Shown in pieces: positions 1-8,841 of a stretch of 64,000 bases of DNA (positions within the stretch are counted from its first letter, which is position 1; every line of letters starts with the position of its first letter). The notes beneath the pieces were generated by a model that saw nothing but the letters and a program-made list of their open reading frames with translations, had not been told where the DNA came from and did not search any database. The stretch spans positions 310,001-374,000 of the forward strand of contig NZ_JFCQ01000001.1 of assembly GCF_000738265.1 (NCBI RefSeq), in the 5' to 3' direction. Origin of the DNA: Corynebacterium jeikeium (GTDB lineage Bacteria > Actinomycetota > Actinomycetes > Mycobacteriales > Mycobacteriaceae). The translations under genes were made by a program, and so were the position numbers.

Positions 1-533
1 ACGTTGTCAGGCATCACCGTCGCCTCTATCCTGTGCAGTCCAACGACTCGCATCCCCAAGTCCACGCCCAGCGCCACAGCTGCGGTGGCCACCCCGCAGC
101 CCTGGAACTTCGAATGCACCCAGTAGCCGATCCAGGCATTGGAAACGGTTCCGTACTGGATGTTGCCAAGGGTGAGCTGCCCTGCGAACTGCCCGTCGAC
201 GTCGATCACCATCGGCACCACAATCCGGTCAGCCGCCAGAGCCTGCAGGTTGTGAAAGCTCCGGCGCCACGCCTGCGGGCTGTGCGCGTGTGCCCAATCC
301 CCTTCCACTGTCGGCTCGAAGGGCTGCAGCAATTCCTGATCCTTGATGCGCGCAGCGGTCCACTGCGGCCCGTCGGTGGCGCGCACGGGACGCAAGGCCA
401 CCGGCAGGGCGGCCGTAGGGGCGTCACTAGAAGAAAGAAGATGCCCGCGGCTCAGAACGGTTTGAGTCCGCACCTCGGCGGTAGCAGGAGGCAGTGTGGA
501 AGAAGCCAGTGCGGCGCGCAGTCGGCTGAGCAC
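1..533 (-). CDS. rimJ: GNAT N-acetyltransferase, RimJ-like (3' end outside window)
   Basis: Reading the minus strand from a GTG at 533 gives an uninterrupted frame to the window edge. The product has the GNAT pattern: an N-terminal beta strand reading ALPVALRPVRATDG, then QLTLGNIQYG, then WIGYWVHSKFQGCGVATAAV, which is the acetyl-CoA pyrophosphate-binding loop, then LHRIEATVMPDN. This is the usual RimJ/RimL protein-alanine acetyltransferase layout, expected to acetylate N-terminal alanine of a ribosomal or other protein. It starts 7 bp after the moeA stop, so it is probably cotranscribed with galU and moeA, the same trio as Rv0993-Rv0995. The first ~35 residues are poorly conserved in character and contain a copy of the dispersed TTCTTT/GACGCC repeat, so a later start is possible. 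The C-terminus is missing. Confidence 0.8.
   Translation of the reverse strand, partial: MLSRLRAALASSTLPPATAEVRTQTVLSRGHLLSSSDAPTAALPVALRPVRATDGPQWTAARIKDQELLQPFEPTVEGDWAHAHSPQAWRRSFHNLQALAADRIVVPMVIDVDGQFAGQLTLGNIQYGTVSNAWIGYWVHSKFQGCGVATAAVALGVDLGMRVVGLHRIEATVMPDN
420..439 (-). repeat. Dispersed repeat copy (variant, 8-nt gap)
   Basis: On the minus strand TTCTTT is followed after CTTCTAGT by GACGCCCC. It lies in the variable N-terminus of rimJ and is translated LSSSDAP. Confidence 0.6.
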
Positions 534-540
534 GGCGGCG

Positions 541-1854
541 CTAGTCCTTGTTGCTCAAGAACAGCACATCCACAACCTGTCCCGGCGCGACGTCGGTCAC
601 GTCGGCCGGCACCACGATCAGGCAGTTCGCCTGGCCATGGCTACCCAGTAGGTGAGTCGGCTCCCCGCCGTTCGCTGCGCCGAGTGGGTCGACCAGGAAC
701 TCGCGGGTCTCGCGGTCGCGCATCAGCTGGCCACGGATGAAGCCACGGCGCCCCGGTGCAGATGCCAAACCGGCGATAGTGCGGGCGGGCACCACTCGAC
801 GGGTCGCCTGACGGCGACCGCGGATCAGCTGCACCAGCGGCCGAACCATAACCTCGAACGCCACCAAGGCAGCAGACGGGTTAGCGGGCAGGAGGAATGT
901 CGGCACTTTATCCTGGCCGAGCGTGCCAAAGCCCATCACAGAGCCGGGGTGCATGGCGACGCGCTGAATGTCCATCTCCCCCATCTCGGAGAGGATCTCG
1001 CGCAGCTCATCACTGGCCGCGCCACCGACGGCACCGGAAATCACGACGATCTCGGAGCGCAGCACCTGGCTTTCGATAACCTCCCGCATCTTGCGCGGCT
1101 CGCCAGCCAGAATGCCTACGCGGTGTACGTCGGCACCGGCCTCGCGCCCCGCGGCTGCCAGCGCATAAGAGTTCACGTCGTAGACCTGGCCCACCGCCGG
1201 ATCGCGGTCGATATCCAGCAGCTCGCGGCCGAAGGAAAGCACTGACATGCGCGGACGAGGGTAAACCAGCACCTTGGAACGCCCCACGGCGGCCAGCAGT
1301 CCCACCTGGGCAGCGCCGATAACTGCGCCTTCCTCTACGACCACGTCGCCCGGCTGTACATCCGAACCCTTGCGGTGGACGAACTCCCCCGAGGCGATCG
1401 CTTCCAGCGGGCGGATTTTGCGCCCTTCCTTTTCCACCCAGTCGAGTGGCAGAACGGCATCGGCCAGGGTCGGCAGGGGCGCACCCATCTCCACCCGCAC
1501 CGCCTGGCGGGGCTGCAGGCGAATCGGGCGCAGGGAACCCGCGGTGACGTCACCGACGATCGGCAGGGTCTCCCGCACGCCACTATTCTGTGCCGAGGTT
1601 TCCGCGTCCGCGTCTTCCAGCTCCCGCGGATCGGCTACATCTCCGCCCCGCGATACAGCCAATGCTTGGCGAATATCCACGCTTCGCACCGCGTATCCGT
1701 CGATTGCGGCCTGGTCGAAACCGGGCAGCGGTTGGGTACCTTCGACCCGTTCCGCGCAGCGCAGCCCCAGGGTCTCGGTGATGGCAATGCGCACAGGCTC
1801 CGGGGTCACCGCCGCGGAGGTAATGATTGCCAGTTGTTCTTCAACCGATCGCAT
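541..1854 (-). CDS. moeA: MoeA-family molybdopterin molybdotransferase
   Basis: The 437-residue product has the MoeA order: an N-terminal domain beginning SVEEQLAIITSAAV, the LPGFDQAAIDGYAVRS segment, a linker domain with GSDVQPGDVVVEEG, a MoCF-like domain with ISGAVGGAASDEL, and the C-terminal LLPANPSAALVAFE. MoeA inserts molybdate into adenylylated molybdopterin in molybdenum cofactor synthesis. Compared with the canonical loops as I know them (GGVSVGDYD and LPGNPVS) both active-site segments are altered here, so the activity or substrate may differ. It lies 30 bp downstream of galU and just upstream of rimJ, an order also found in mycobacteria (moeA1). Start ATG at 1854; length is typical for the family. 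Confidence 0.88.
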   Translation of the reverse strand: MRSVEEQLAIITSAAVTPEPVRIAITETLGLRCAERVEGTQPLPGFDQAAIDGYAVRSVDIRQALAVSRGGDVADPRELEDADAETSAQNSGVRETLPIVGDVTAGSLRPIRLQPRQAVRVEMGAPLPTLADAVLPLDWVEKEGRKIRPLEAIASGEFVHRKGSDVQPGDVVVEEGAVIGAAQVGLLAAVGRSKVLVYPRPRMSVLSFGRELLDIDRDPAVGQVYDVNSYALAAAGREAGADVHRVGILAGEPRKMREVIESQVLRSEIVVISGAVGGAASDELREILSEMGEMDIQRVAMHPGSVMGFGTLGQDKVPTFLLPANPSAALVAFEVMVRPLVQLIRGRRQATRRVVPARTIAGLASAPGRRGFIRGQLMRDRETREFLVDPLGAANGGEPTHLLGSHGQANCLIVVPADVTDVAPGQVVDVLFLSNKD

Positions 1855-1884
1855 GAGGGGTTCCCTTCAGCTTGGTAAAGCCTT

Positions 1885-2802
1885 TTAGTTCTCTTGCTCT
1901 AGGCGCTCACGCAGCCAGCTCTTGAGGCTGGGGCCATAGGTCTCATTCTGCAATGCAAAGTCGACGCAGGCACGAATGTACCCGCCGGGGTTGCCCAGAT
2001 CGTGGCGCAGGCCGTGGTGGACGATGATGTGCACGGGGTGGCCTTCGGTGATCATTAGCTCGATGGCGTCGGTGATCTGGATTTCCCCACCCTTGCCCGG
2101 CTTGGTGCGGCGCAGCGCGTCAAAAACCTGACGATCCAGCAGGTAGCGCCCCGTCGCCACAAAGTTCGACGGCGCGTCCTCAACAGCAGGCTTCTCCACC
2201 ATTCCCTTGACGATCTTCACGTCGGCGTGGTCCGCCTCATCAATCTCAAAGACTCCATAGTTGCTGGTCTCCTCGCGCGGCACCTCGAAGGCGCAGAGCA
2301 CGGAACCGCCGTACTGCTTCCGCACTGCCAGCATCTTCTCCATCACGCCCGTAGGTAGCACCAGATCGTCTGGGAGCATGACGGCGAAGCAGTCCTCGTC
2401 CTCGTCGAGCACCTCTTCAGCCAGGCCGATGGCGTGCCCCAGACCCAGTGGCTTTTCCTGCTCCACGGCCACGACGTCGATCAGTCCGTCGGTGGCGCGC
2501 ACCTTATCCAGCTGTTCGGTCTTGTTGCGCTGCTCCAGGGTGGCTTCCAGCTCCGCGTCGGTATCGAAGTGGCCGAGCACTCCGCCCTTCTTCGGAGCAG
2601 TCACGATAGCCAATCGACCTGCGCCGGCATCGGCGGCCTCCTTGGCGATCAGCTCAATGCCCGGGGTATCGACAACGGGAAGCAGCTCCTTGGGAACAGT
2701 TTTGGTGGCGGGTAGGAAGCGGGTTCCAAGCCCAGCAGCCGGCACTACCACGGTGCGCAGGTCGGCTTGCTCGGACGTGGAGATCGTAGGGCTAGAAGTC
2801 AT
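1885..2802 (-). CDS. galU: UTP-glucose-1-phosphate uridylyltransferase GalU
   Basis: GalU makes UDP-glucose from UTP and glucose-1-phosphate for cell-envelope polysaccharides and trehalose. The N-terminal nucleotide-binding signature VVVPAAGLGTRFLPATKTVP is followed by KELLPVVDTPGIE, then VMLPDDLVL (metal/UTP site), GVFEIDE and VEKP, all characteristic of bacterial GalU. The chosen ATG at 2802 gives 305 residues. A frame extends 45 nt further upstream but without family character. A TACTAT hexamer ends 6 nt before this ATG on the minus strand, so the mRNA may be leaderless. It heads the galU-moeA-rimJ group and is divergent from the 5-FTHF cyclo-ligase gene. Confidence 0.93.
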   Translation of the reverse strand: MTSSPTISTSEQADLRTVVVPAAGLGTRFLPATKTVPKELLPVVDTPGIELIAKEAADAGAGRLAIVTAPKKGGVLGHFDTDAELEATLEQRNKTEQLDKVRATDGLIDVVAVEQEKPLGLGHAIGLAEEVLDEDEDCFAVMLPDDLVLPTGVMEKMLAVRKQYGGSVLCAFEVPREETSNYGVFEIDEADHADVKIVKGMVEKPAVEDAPSNFVATGRYLLDRQVFDALRRTKPGKGGEIQITDAIELMITEGHPVHIIVHHGLRHDLGNPGGYIRACVDFALQNETYGPSLKSWLRERLEQEN

Positions 2803-2910
2803 GCCGGAATAGTAGCGCTTATGATCCCCATTTTGTGCTCCACACACCGCCTATGCACAGTTTTCTTTCGCAGATCAACCATTTTGCCCGCTCCAGTAGG
2901 CTCTTAAGCG

Positions 2911-3516
2911 ATGACCAACCCTTCCGCTCTAAAGAAGCTCGTCCGCGCTGAGGTTCGCGCTGCCCGCGCTCGCCGCGTTGCCGAACGCCCCACACGCGAC
3001 CGACGCACACAGTCCCATCTCCTCGCCGCACTCGCCGACCTCCCCTCGCCGCCGACCACCATCGGCGCCTATGTCCCCCTGCCCGGAGAGCCGGGTGGCG
3101 CCGACCTACCAACTGTTCTTGCGCGCACCGGTGCGCAGGTGTTGCTCCCCCGCGTTGTTCGTAGTGACGCCCCCCGCCTCGAAGCCCCCAGCCTCGAATG
3201 GATCGAATTCCAACCGGAGAAACCGAACCTGGTCACAGGAACGTGGGGAATCTCTGAGCCCGTAGGTAATGTAATTCACACTTTTCCGACTTGCGCAGAT
3301 GTAATAGTCACTCCTGCTCTCTCGATTGATTATCATGGGACACGGCTCGGACAGGGCGGTGGCTTCTATGACCGGACTCTGGCCAACCGCCCATCGAATG
3401 TGAAAGTGTGGGCTGTGGTAGACCACGAAGAATTCACACGCACAGTACCCAGCCAGGATCACGATCTGGTCGTCGACGCAGTGCTCAACGACCTCGGTTT
3501 CTTTCCCATCATGTAG
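2911..3516 (+). CDS. 5-formyltetrahydrofolate cyclo-ligase family protein
   Basis: The 201-residue product matches the 5-FCL family, which converts 5-formyl-THF to 5,10-methenyl-THF with ATP. The N-terminus KKLVRAEVRAARARR is the conserved basic start, and the C-terminal signature GTRLGQGGGFYDR is the phosphate/folate-binding loop. The central VIVTPALSIDYHG is also typical. It is divergent from galU, as Rv0992c is from Rv0993. A GTAGTGACGCCCC string inside the gene is a weak relative of the dispersed repeat but lacks the TTCTTT half. Confidence 0.9.
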   Translation: MTNPSALKKLVRAEVRAARARRVAERPTRDRRTQSHLLAALADLPSPPTTIGAYVPLPGEPGGADLPTVLARTGAQVLLPRVVRSDAPRLEAPSLEWIEFQPEKPNLVTGTWGISEPVGNVIHTFPTCADVIVTPALSIDYHGTRLGQGGGFYDRTLANRPSNVKVWAVVDHEEFTRTVPSQDHDLVVDAVLNDLGFFPIM

Positions 3517-3567
3517 TCGCTTTTAGTGGCCGCGCATGGGGCGCGGACAAGAAAGGTCTTTAGCATC

Positions 3568-3999
3568 ATGCTTGAAGGTTTTAAGAAGTTCATCATGCGC
3601 GGCAATGTCATGGAGCTTGCCGTAGCCGTCATCATCGGCGGTGCTTTCACTGCCATCGTTACCGCATTCACCAAAGGCATTGTCGAGCCGGTTCTGGCCC
3701 TGTTCGGCGGTTCCCCCGAGTTCGGCCTGGGCTTCCACCTGCGCGAGGGCAACCCGGCTACCTTCGTTAACCTCGGTAGCATCCTGACCGCAATCGTCAA
3801 CTTCCTGATCATCGCTGCCGTTATCTACTTCCTGATGATCATGCCGATGAACAAGCTGGCCGAGATGAACGCTCGCCGCAAGGGCATCGAGCCGGAAGAG
3901 GCTGCAGCTACCGAGACTGAGCTGCTGGCCGAGATCCGCGACCTGCTGGCAGAACAGCGCGGCGGCAACGCGGAGCCGACCGGAAAGCACGCCCACTAG
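3568..3999 (+). CDS. mscL: Large-conductance mechanosensitive channel MscL
   Basis: The 143-residue product begins MLEGFKKFIMRGNVMELAVA, the MscL N-terminal helix and first transmembrane segment. It has the glycine-rich pore-lining stretch VAVIIGGAF and a second membrane helix around FLIIAAVIYFLMIMPMNKL, followed by a cytoplasmic helical bundle rich in Glu. MscL is a homopentameric inner-membrane channel that opens on hypo-osmotic shock. The start at 3568 has an AAAGG 13 nt upstream; a longer reading from 3526 adds 14 residues that are not family-like. It follows the cyclo-ligase gene by about 50 bp in the same direction. Confidence 0.95.
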   Translation: MLEGFKKFIMRGNVMELAVAVIIGGAFTAIVTAFTKGIVEPVLALFGGSPEFGLGFHLREGNPATFVNLGSILTAIVNFLIIAAVIYFLMIMPMNKLAEMNARRKGIEPEEAAATETELLAEIRDLLAEQRGGNAEPTGKHAH

Positions 4000-4007
4000 T
4001 CGCTTTT

Positions 4008-4202
4008 CTAACCCCAGTGGGGTGGGCGCTGCTCCTCTAGGTAGCGGCGTTCCCCCTCTGCGGAAGGGCAATCGTCACCCCACTCATCCTGCACAAGGTG
4101 TGAGTGGGGTTTCGTGTGTCCGGAGGCGATGGCGTCAATAAAAGAAGAGCCCGAATCCCCACCCTGGCCGACCTTGCCGAAGAACCTGCGGCGTGCGCGC
4201 AT
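4008..4202 (-). CDS. Small hypothetical protein downstream of moaB
   Basis: A 64-codon frame begins ATG one base after the moaB stop. It is basic at the N-terminus (MRARRRFFGKVGQGGDSG) and acidic/aromatic at the C-terminus (DEWGDDCPSAEGERRYLEEQ...HWG). I do not recognise a family. The tight coupling to moaB and the non-random composition favour a real gene. Against it, a 10-bp inverted repeat at 4077-4110 that looks like the mscL terminator falls inside the frame, and a copy of the dispersed repeat supplies part of its coding sequence (SSFIDA). Confidence 0.45.
   Translation of the reverse strand: MRARRRFFGKVGQGGDSGSSFIDAIASGHTKPHSHLVQDEWGDDCPSAEGERRYLEEQRPPHWG
4077..4118 (+). terminator. 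Candidate rho-independent terminator of mscL
   Basis: ACCCCACTCA (4077-4086) pairs perfectly with TGAGTGGGGT (4101-4110) over a 14-nt loop and is followed by TTCGTGTG. It is 77 bp after mscL. The T tract is short, and the hairpin overlaps the small minus-strand frame. Confidence 0.5.
4131..4146 (-). repeat. Dispersed repeat copy (variant, 4-nt gap)
   Basis: The minus strand reads TTCTTTTATTGACGCC, inside the small frame downstream of moaB. Confidence 0.65.
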
Positions 4203-4203
4203 T

Positions 4204-4845
4204 TTAGGCTCGGTTGTTCATATCGCCAACAACGTGGCGAACCAGCGGCCCCAGGGTGGCCATGCCATCGCGGATAGCACCGCGGGAACCAGCGATGTTG
4301 ACGACCACGGTGGATCCGGAAACACCAGCTACGCCGCGGGACAGGCCCGCGTCGAGGGAATTGGCTGCCAGGCCGGAAGCCCGCAGAGCCTCGGCGATAC
4401 CCGGCACCTTGCGATCCAGCTCTGCGCGGGTGGCCTCCGGGGTCTTATCGCGCGGTCCAGTGCCGGTGCCGCCGATGGTCACAACCAAGTCCGCGCCACC
4501 GACAACGGCGGTCTGAATCGCCTTGCGGATGGCAGACTTGCGGGACTCGACGCTCAGCACAGCGTCAACGATGAAGCCTTCTTCGTCCAGCAGCTCGGCT
4601 ACCAGCTCACCGTTCTTGGCCTTCTCTTCGGGGAAGTCGGTGACCAGCACAACCATCGCGTGCACGGGTGGCTCGTCGGAAAGATTCGCGCGGGTGCGCT
4701 GTTCTGCGTCTAGGGAATGGAACAGCGCATCATCGGGCTCCGGGATCGCTTCGGCCAGCCGTTCTACCTCGGCGTGGTCTACGGACTTCATGGCCGCAAC
4801 CTCATTAAAGTCCGTGGACACGACTTCTGTCTTTCGAGCGACCAC
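4204..4845 (-). CDS. moaB: MogA/MoaB-family molybdenum cofactor protein
   Basis: The 213-residue product has a MoCF-binding (MogA/MoaB) domain at about residues 62-210: VVLVTD at the first strand, the signature VVTIGGTGTGPRDKTPEAT, and the C-terminal GVAGVSGSTVVVNIAGSRGA. These proteins bind molybdopterin and promote its adenylylation before molybdate insertion. About 60 N-terminal residues rich in Glu and Asp precede the domain, longer than in standard MogA. The start GTG at 4845 is fixed by a perfect AGGAGG 6 nt upstream. It is separated from htrA by a terminator and corresponds to Rv0984 (moaB2). Confidence 0.87.
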   Translation of the reverse strand: MVARKTEVVSTDFNEVAAMKSVDHAEVERLAEAIPEPDDALFHSLDAEQRTRANLSDEPPVHAMVVLVTDFPEEKAKNGELVAELLDEEGFIVDAVLSVESRKSAIRKAIQTAVVGGADLVVTIGGTGTGPRDKTPEATRAELDRKVPGIAEALRASGLAANSLDAGLSRGVAGVSGSTVVVNIAGSRGAIRDGMATLGPLVRHVVGDMNNRA

Positions 4846-4884
4846 TTCGATCCTCCTGAAAAATAAGCGAACATAAATAAGATA

Positions 4885-4918
4885 TCCCGTTCGGCAACGG
4901 CTGTACAGACGAACGGGA
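4885..4918 (-). terminator. Rho-independent terminator of htrA
   Basis: On the minus strand TCCCGTTCG and CGAACGGGA form a 9-bp perfect stem with a 16-nt loop, followed by TATCTTATTTATG. It sits 9 bp after the htrA stop and before moaB. Confidence 0.7.
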
Positions 4919-4926
4919 ATGCAGTT

Positions 4927-6417
4927 TTACTCCGCCTTCGTCAGGGTCAGCTCAACCTCGCGTTCCTTACCGTCCGGACCGTCCTTGACCTTGAGCTTGA
5001 CCTTGTCCCCCACCGCGTGCGAGCGGATGGCGGCAATGAGGGACACGCCGGAATCCACGCGACGCTCGTCGACATGAGTAACAACGTCCCCCTTCTTCAG
5101 ACCGGCCTTGTCCGCTGGGCTGTCCTTGTTGACGTCCATGATGACTGCACCAGTCTCCGAGGAGCGGGTGTTGACCTGCGCGCCGATGATGGGGTGCTCC
5201 GCCTTACCCTTTTCGATCAGCTGCTTCGAGATACGCTCGGCCTGGTTGATCGGGATGGCAAAGCCCAGGCCGATGGAGCCAGCGGCCTCGCCACCACCGG
5301 TGGTAGCAATGACGGATGGGATGCCGATGAGCTTGCCATTCATGTCCACCAGCGCACCACCGGAATTACCGGGGTTGATGGAGGCATCTGTCTGGATAGC
5401 GTCGATGAGGGAGGCCTCGCCGCCACGCTCACCGGAAGCTTGCACGGGGCGGTTCTTTGCCGACACGATGCCGGTGGTGACGGTGGCCGAAAGCCCCAGC
5501 GGGGAACCGATTGCCATAACGTCCTCGCCAACGTTCACCGCGTCCGAATCGCCGAATTCGATTGGCTTGAGGTCGGTGACATCCTTCGCCTTGATCACGG
5601 CAATATCCGTCGGCGGGTCGGTTGCCACAACCTCCGCGTCGAGGGTGCGGCCATCGTTCAGGGAGACCTCTACCTTTGCGCGCCCGTCCCTGGCGGCATC
5701 GACGACGTGGTTATTCGTCAGAATCAGCCCATCGGAGGAGATGATCGAGCCGGAGCCCTCTTCACCACCGCGCTCCGTGGCGACCCTGATGGACACGACC
5801 GAGGGCAGAACCTTGTTCGCCGTATCGGTAGTACTGCCCGGCTTCACTGGGTTAGAGGCCTTGCCCTCCTTCGAGGAGGCATTGGTGTTGTTGGCATTGT
5901 CGAAGGAAGACGTCGCATTATTGCTAGACCTCTTGCTGTACACCGAGTCCATACCCACATAAGTAACGGCGGAGGCGACTACCGCGCCGACCAACAGCAA
6001 TGCTGCCACGGCGGGGGTGGACCAACGCTTCTTCTCTCGGGGCTGGGGGACAAACTGATTCTCGGGCTGTGCGAGTGGATCGTTCGGCGCCGCTAGCGGG
6101 TCATTCGGCTGCGCTGGCTGCTGCACTGCCGACTGCTGCCCCGTGTAGAAGTTGCTCGGCTGGGCCGGCTGGGTCGGCTGGCCCGCCTGTCCTGGCTGCC
6201 GAACCGCCGGCCCCACGTGCGTCGCCGGGTTCTGCGGCGTACCTTGCTCACCATTCCAGTGCATATTCCGACCTGGTTGCGGTCCGGCCTGCCCGTCAGG
6301 GCCGACCTTCCCATTGGGTACTGACCATCCAGAGCCTCGATAGCCGTCTTCTCCCCCACCAGAGAAGTTGGGCTCGCCGGGCATCCGCTGCCCGTCCCCT
6401 GGATTGTTATTACCCAT
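4927..6417 (-). CDS. htrA: HtrA/DegP-type membrane-anchored serine protease with PDZ domain
   Basis: The product has three parts. A cytoplasmic N-terminal region of about 130 residues is rich in Gly, Pro, Gln and Asn. One transmembrane helix follows near residues 135-156 (AVAALLLVGAVVASAVTYVG). Then comes a trypsin-like domain with catalytic His in LTNNHVVDAA, Asp in DIAVIK and Ser in NPGNSGGALVD, and a C-terminal PDZ domain. It should act outside the membrane in quality control of misfolded envelope proteins, like mycobacterial PepD (Rv0983). It lies downstream of mprB-mprA with about 110 bp between, consistent with MprA control. The ATG at 6417 has AAAAGGA upstream; ATG 6438 and GTG 6444 are alternatives. 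Confidence 0.9.
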   Translation of the reverse strand: MGNNNPGDGQRMPGEPNFSGGGEDGYRGSGWSVPNGKVGPDGQAGPQPGRNMHWNGEQGTPQNPATHVGPAVRQPGQAGQPTQPAQPSNFYTGQQSAVQQPAQPNDPLAAPNDPLAQPENQFVPQPREKKRWSTPAVAALLLVGAVVASAVTYVGMDSVYSKRSSNNATSSFDNANNTNASSKEGKASNPVKPGSTTDTANKVLPSVVSIRVATERGGEEGSGSIISSDGLILTNNHVVDAARDGRAKVEVSLNDGRTLDAEVVATDPPTDIAVIKAKDVTDLKPIEFGDSDAVNVGEDVMAIGSPLGLSATVTTGIVSAKNRPVQASGERGGEASLIDAIQTDASINPGNSGGALVDMNGKLIGIPSVIATTGGGEAAGSIGLGFAIPINQAERISKQLIEKGKAEHPIIGAQVNTRSSETGAVIMDVNKDSPADKAGLKKGDVVTHVDERRVDSGVSLIAAIRSHAVGDKVKLKVKDGPDGKEREVELTLTKAE

Positions 6418-6490
6418 TTGGTTGTCCTTTTCGTTCATGGCCACCAGTATGCCTGCTCTGTGTGTAGTTCAGCGGTACGAACGCTGATGG

Positions 6491-6521
6491 TTCTCTGCTA
6501 GTTTAAGGAAATTTTTCTCTG
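6491..6521. promoter_or_regulatory. Two TTCTCTG elements upstream of htrA
   Basis: TTCTCTG occurs at 6491-6497 and 6515-6521, 24 bp apart, in the region between mprB and htrA. A similar TTTTCAG/TTTTCTG pair lies upstream of mprA at 8850-8866. A shared MprA-binding element is my inference. Confidence 0.35.
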
Positions 6522-6529
6522 TCACATCG

Positions 6530-8089
6530 CTAACCCGGTTGTCCGGGCAGCACTACTCGCATCAACGCACCACCGTCGTCGGACTCGTCGGCCACGATAA
6601 CTCCCTGGTGCCGCTCGATAACCTGCTTCACAATGGCCAGGCCAAGCCCGGATCCGGGCATCGCCCGCGCCTTGATGGACCGGTAGAAGCGGTCAAACAC
6701 TTTCTCTCTGTCCTCCTTGGGGATACCAGGTCCAGAGTCCGCCACTCGGATCTCCACCTCGCTTTCGCTGAAGTCCGCGGCGCCGGAGGCTGCGGCGTCA
6801 CTACCTTCACCTGCAATGGGCTGCATCCAGACACGCACCACGCCTCCCTCGGGCGACCATTTCGCCGCGTTATCCAGAAGGTTCAGCAAGGCGCGCGACA
6901 GGGCGAAAGAATCACCCCGCAGCTGCCAATCGATCAGGTGCGTGGTGAAGGTGACGTCGGGGCGCCGTCGCTGCACGCGCTCGATGCCCTGCGAGATGAG
7001 CTCGGAGATCTCCACGGTGCTCATGACCTCAGGGTTGGAGTCCTCGCGCGCAAGGTCGACAAGGTCGCCGATCAGCGAGCTCATCTCTTCGATCTGCGCG
7101 ATCACGTCTCTTTCGAGGTCTTTGCGGTCTTCGTCGCTGATGCCGGGGCCACCTTCGCCCTTTCTTTGGGACGCCAACATCAGCAACTCGATGTTGGTCC
7201 GCAGCGAGGTCAGCGGCGTTTTGAGCTCGTGGGAAGCATCCGCGACGAGGTTCTTCTGTTTAATCTGCGCGTCCTGCAGTGCGTTCATCATGTTGTTGAA
7301 GGACTCGGTGAGGGAGCCCAACTCGTCGTGGGAGTACACAGGGATCTGGCGCAGCTCGCCGGTGCGCGAGACCTCATCGGCAGCGCGACGGAGTCGAGTG
7401 ATCGGCTGGATACCCGAGTTCGCCACCGCAATACCCGCGATGATGGAGGCCACGATTCCGGTGACCGCAATCAGGATCAACACCAACCACAACGACTCTA
7501 GCGTCTGGTTGGTGAAGGAGATGTCCAGGCGGAGCACAATCACGCGCCCGTCGAGGGCGGCAATGGTGAACGAGCGATGGTCGCCATCCGTCTGGAACAC
7601 GTAGGGATCGTCGCCGACCAGCACACTGATTTCGTCAGGGCTGAGGATGCCTTCGAACTTCTGCACATCAGCGCGGCGCCCTGCTTGTTCGGCGGGGACA
7701 ATCAACACGCTCATGTTGTTGTCTGCGTCGAAGAAACGGGGGCGATAGTTTTCCCCTTCGCCGGTTTGGCTGGAGGGGAATTCGAAGCCGGCATCGATGT
7801 AAGCCTGAGCTTGCGTCTGCAGCGTCTTGTCCATCTCCTGCGACAGCACCTGCTTCACGGTGGTGTAGGAGGACAGGGTAATGATCGCAATACAGAGCAT
7901 CACCACAATGGCAGTTAATCCTGCCAGGCGTACACGCAGAGACAGCCCGCGCAGGGAAAACTGCACGGACTGCATGAGGCGATCTCCCCTGCTTTCGCTT
8001 GGGTGATCGCCCTCGTCAGAGGCGGGGGACGCTAGTGCGGGTTCAACCGCAACCGCACCTATGTCCTCCGGGAGTCTACGAAGGATCAC
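6530..8089 (-). CDS. mprB: MprB-type sensor histidine kinase
   Basis: The 519-residue product has membrane helices near residues 55-75 and 200-220 flanking an extracytoplasmic sensor loop of about 125 residues. A HAMP linker follows, then the phospho-acceptor H-box [20 protein letters not shown], an N-box ([13 protein letters not shown]), and G-boxes [20 protein letters not shown] and [12 protein letters not shown]. It should autophosphorylate on His under envelope stress and pass phosphate to MprA. The GTG start at 8089 overlaps the mprA stop by 4 bp (GTGA), giving translational coupling; an internal ATG at 7975 is the alternative start. The order mprA-mprB-htrA matches Rv0981-Rv0983. Confidence 0.93.
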   Translation of the reverse strand: MILRRLPEDIGAVAVEPALASPASDEGDHPSESRGDRLMQSVQFSLRGLSLRVRLAGLTAIVVMLCIAIITLSSYTTVKQVLSQEMDKTLQTQAQAYIDAGFEFPSSQTGEGENYRPRFFDADNNMSVLIVPAEQAGRRADVQKFEGILSPDEISVLVGDDPYVFQTDGDHRSFTIAALDGRVIVLRLDISFTNQTLESLWLVLILIAVTGIVASIIAGIAVANSGIQPITRLRRAADEVSRTGELRQIPVYSHDELGSLTESFNNMMNALQDAQIKQKNLVADASHELKTPLTSLRTNIELLMLASQRKGEGGPGISDEDRKDLERDVIAQIEEMSSLIGDLVDLAREDSNPEVMSTVEISELISQGIERVQRRRPDVTFTTHLIDWQLRGDSFALSRALLNLLDNAAKWSPEGGVVRVWMQPIAGEGSDAAASGAADFSESEVEIRVADSGPGIPKEDREKVFDRFYRSIKARAMPGSGLGLAIVKQVIERHQGVIVADESDDGGALMRVVLPGQPG

Positions 8090-8790
8090 GGGGCGGTCTC
8101 ACGCAGCGCGTATCCCACTCCCCGGACTGTGTGAATCAGACGAGTCTCACCGTTGGCCTCGGTCTTGCGGCGCAGGTAGCCAATGTAGACTTCCAGGGCA
8201 TTGCCGGAGGTCGGGAAATCATAGCCCCAGACTTCTTCCAGAATGCTATTGCGGGAAAGCACCTTGCGCGGGTTGTTCATCAACAACTCCAGCAGCGCGA
8301 ACTCGGTGCGGGTCAGGCTGATCTGGCGGTCTCCGCGATAGACGTCGCGAGTTTCCTGGTTCAGGGTCAGGTCCTCGAAGCGCAGCGGCTCGCTAGCTTC
8401 GCCCTCTTGGATTGCCGGGCGGGCGGCGCGGCGGAACAGCGATCTGGTACGCGCCAGCAGCTCCTCCAGGGCGAAGGGCTTCGGCAGGTAGTCATCCGCG
8501 CCCGCATCGAGGCCGGCGACGCGCTCGGAGACCGAATCGCGGGCGGTAAGCAGCAGGATGGGCAGGTCATCACCGTGGCTGCGCAGCTCGCGGCATACGT
8601 CCAGCCCGTCCTTCTTCGGCATCATGACGTCCAGGATGGCCAGGTCAGGCCTTTCCTCTGCGATGAGTTTCAGGGCTTCTTCACCATCGGTTGCCAGCAC
8701 GACGGTGTAGCCATTGAAGATCAGGGAGCGGCGCAGGGATTCGCGCACAGCCTGATCGTCATCTACAACAAGAATCTTCATGCGCTCCAT
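8086..8790 (-). CDS. mprA: MprA-type response regulator (OmpR family)
   Basis: The 234-residue product has a receiver domain with acidic pocket VVDDDQ, phospho-acceptor Asp in [15 protein letters not shown], Thr in LLTAR and Lys in LPKPF. A winged-helix OmpR DNA-binding domain follows, with [21 protein letters not shown] and [10 protein letters not shown]. It is the DNA-binding partner of MprB in the envelope-stress system. ATG 8790 was taken; a second ATG three codons later at 8781 is equally possible. An inverted repeat containing a direct TTTTC(A/T)G pair upstream is a candidate autoregulatory site. Confidence 0.94.
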   Translation of the reverse strand: MERMKILVVDDDQAVRESLRRSLIFNGYTVVLATDGEEALKLIAEERPDLAILDVMMPKKDGLDVCRELRSHGDDLPILLLTARDSVSERVAGLDAGADDYLPKPFALEELLARTRSLFRRAARPAIQEGEASEPLRFEDLTLNQETRDVYRGDRQISLTRTEFALLELLMNNPRKVLSRNSILEEVWGYDFPTSGNALEVYIGYLRRKTEANGETRLIHTVRGVGYALRETAP

Positions 8791-8841
8791 TGTGCCTACG
8801 AATTCCTCTCAATGCCCGTGCGCAACGACTTTTTTAAAGAA

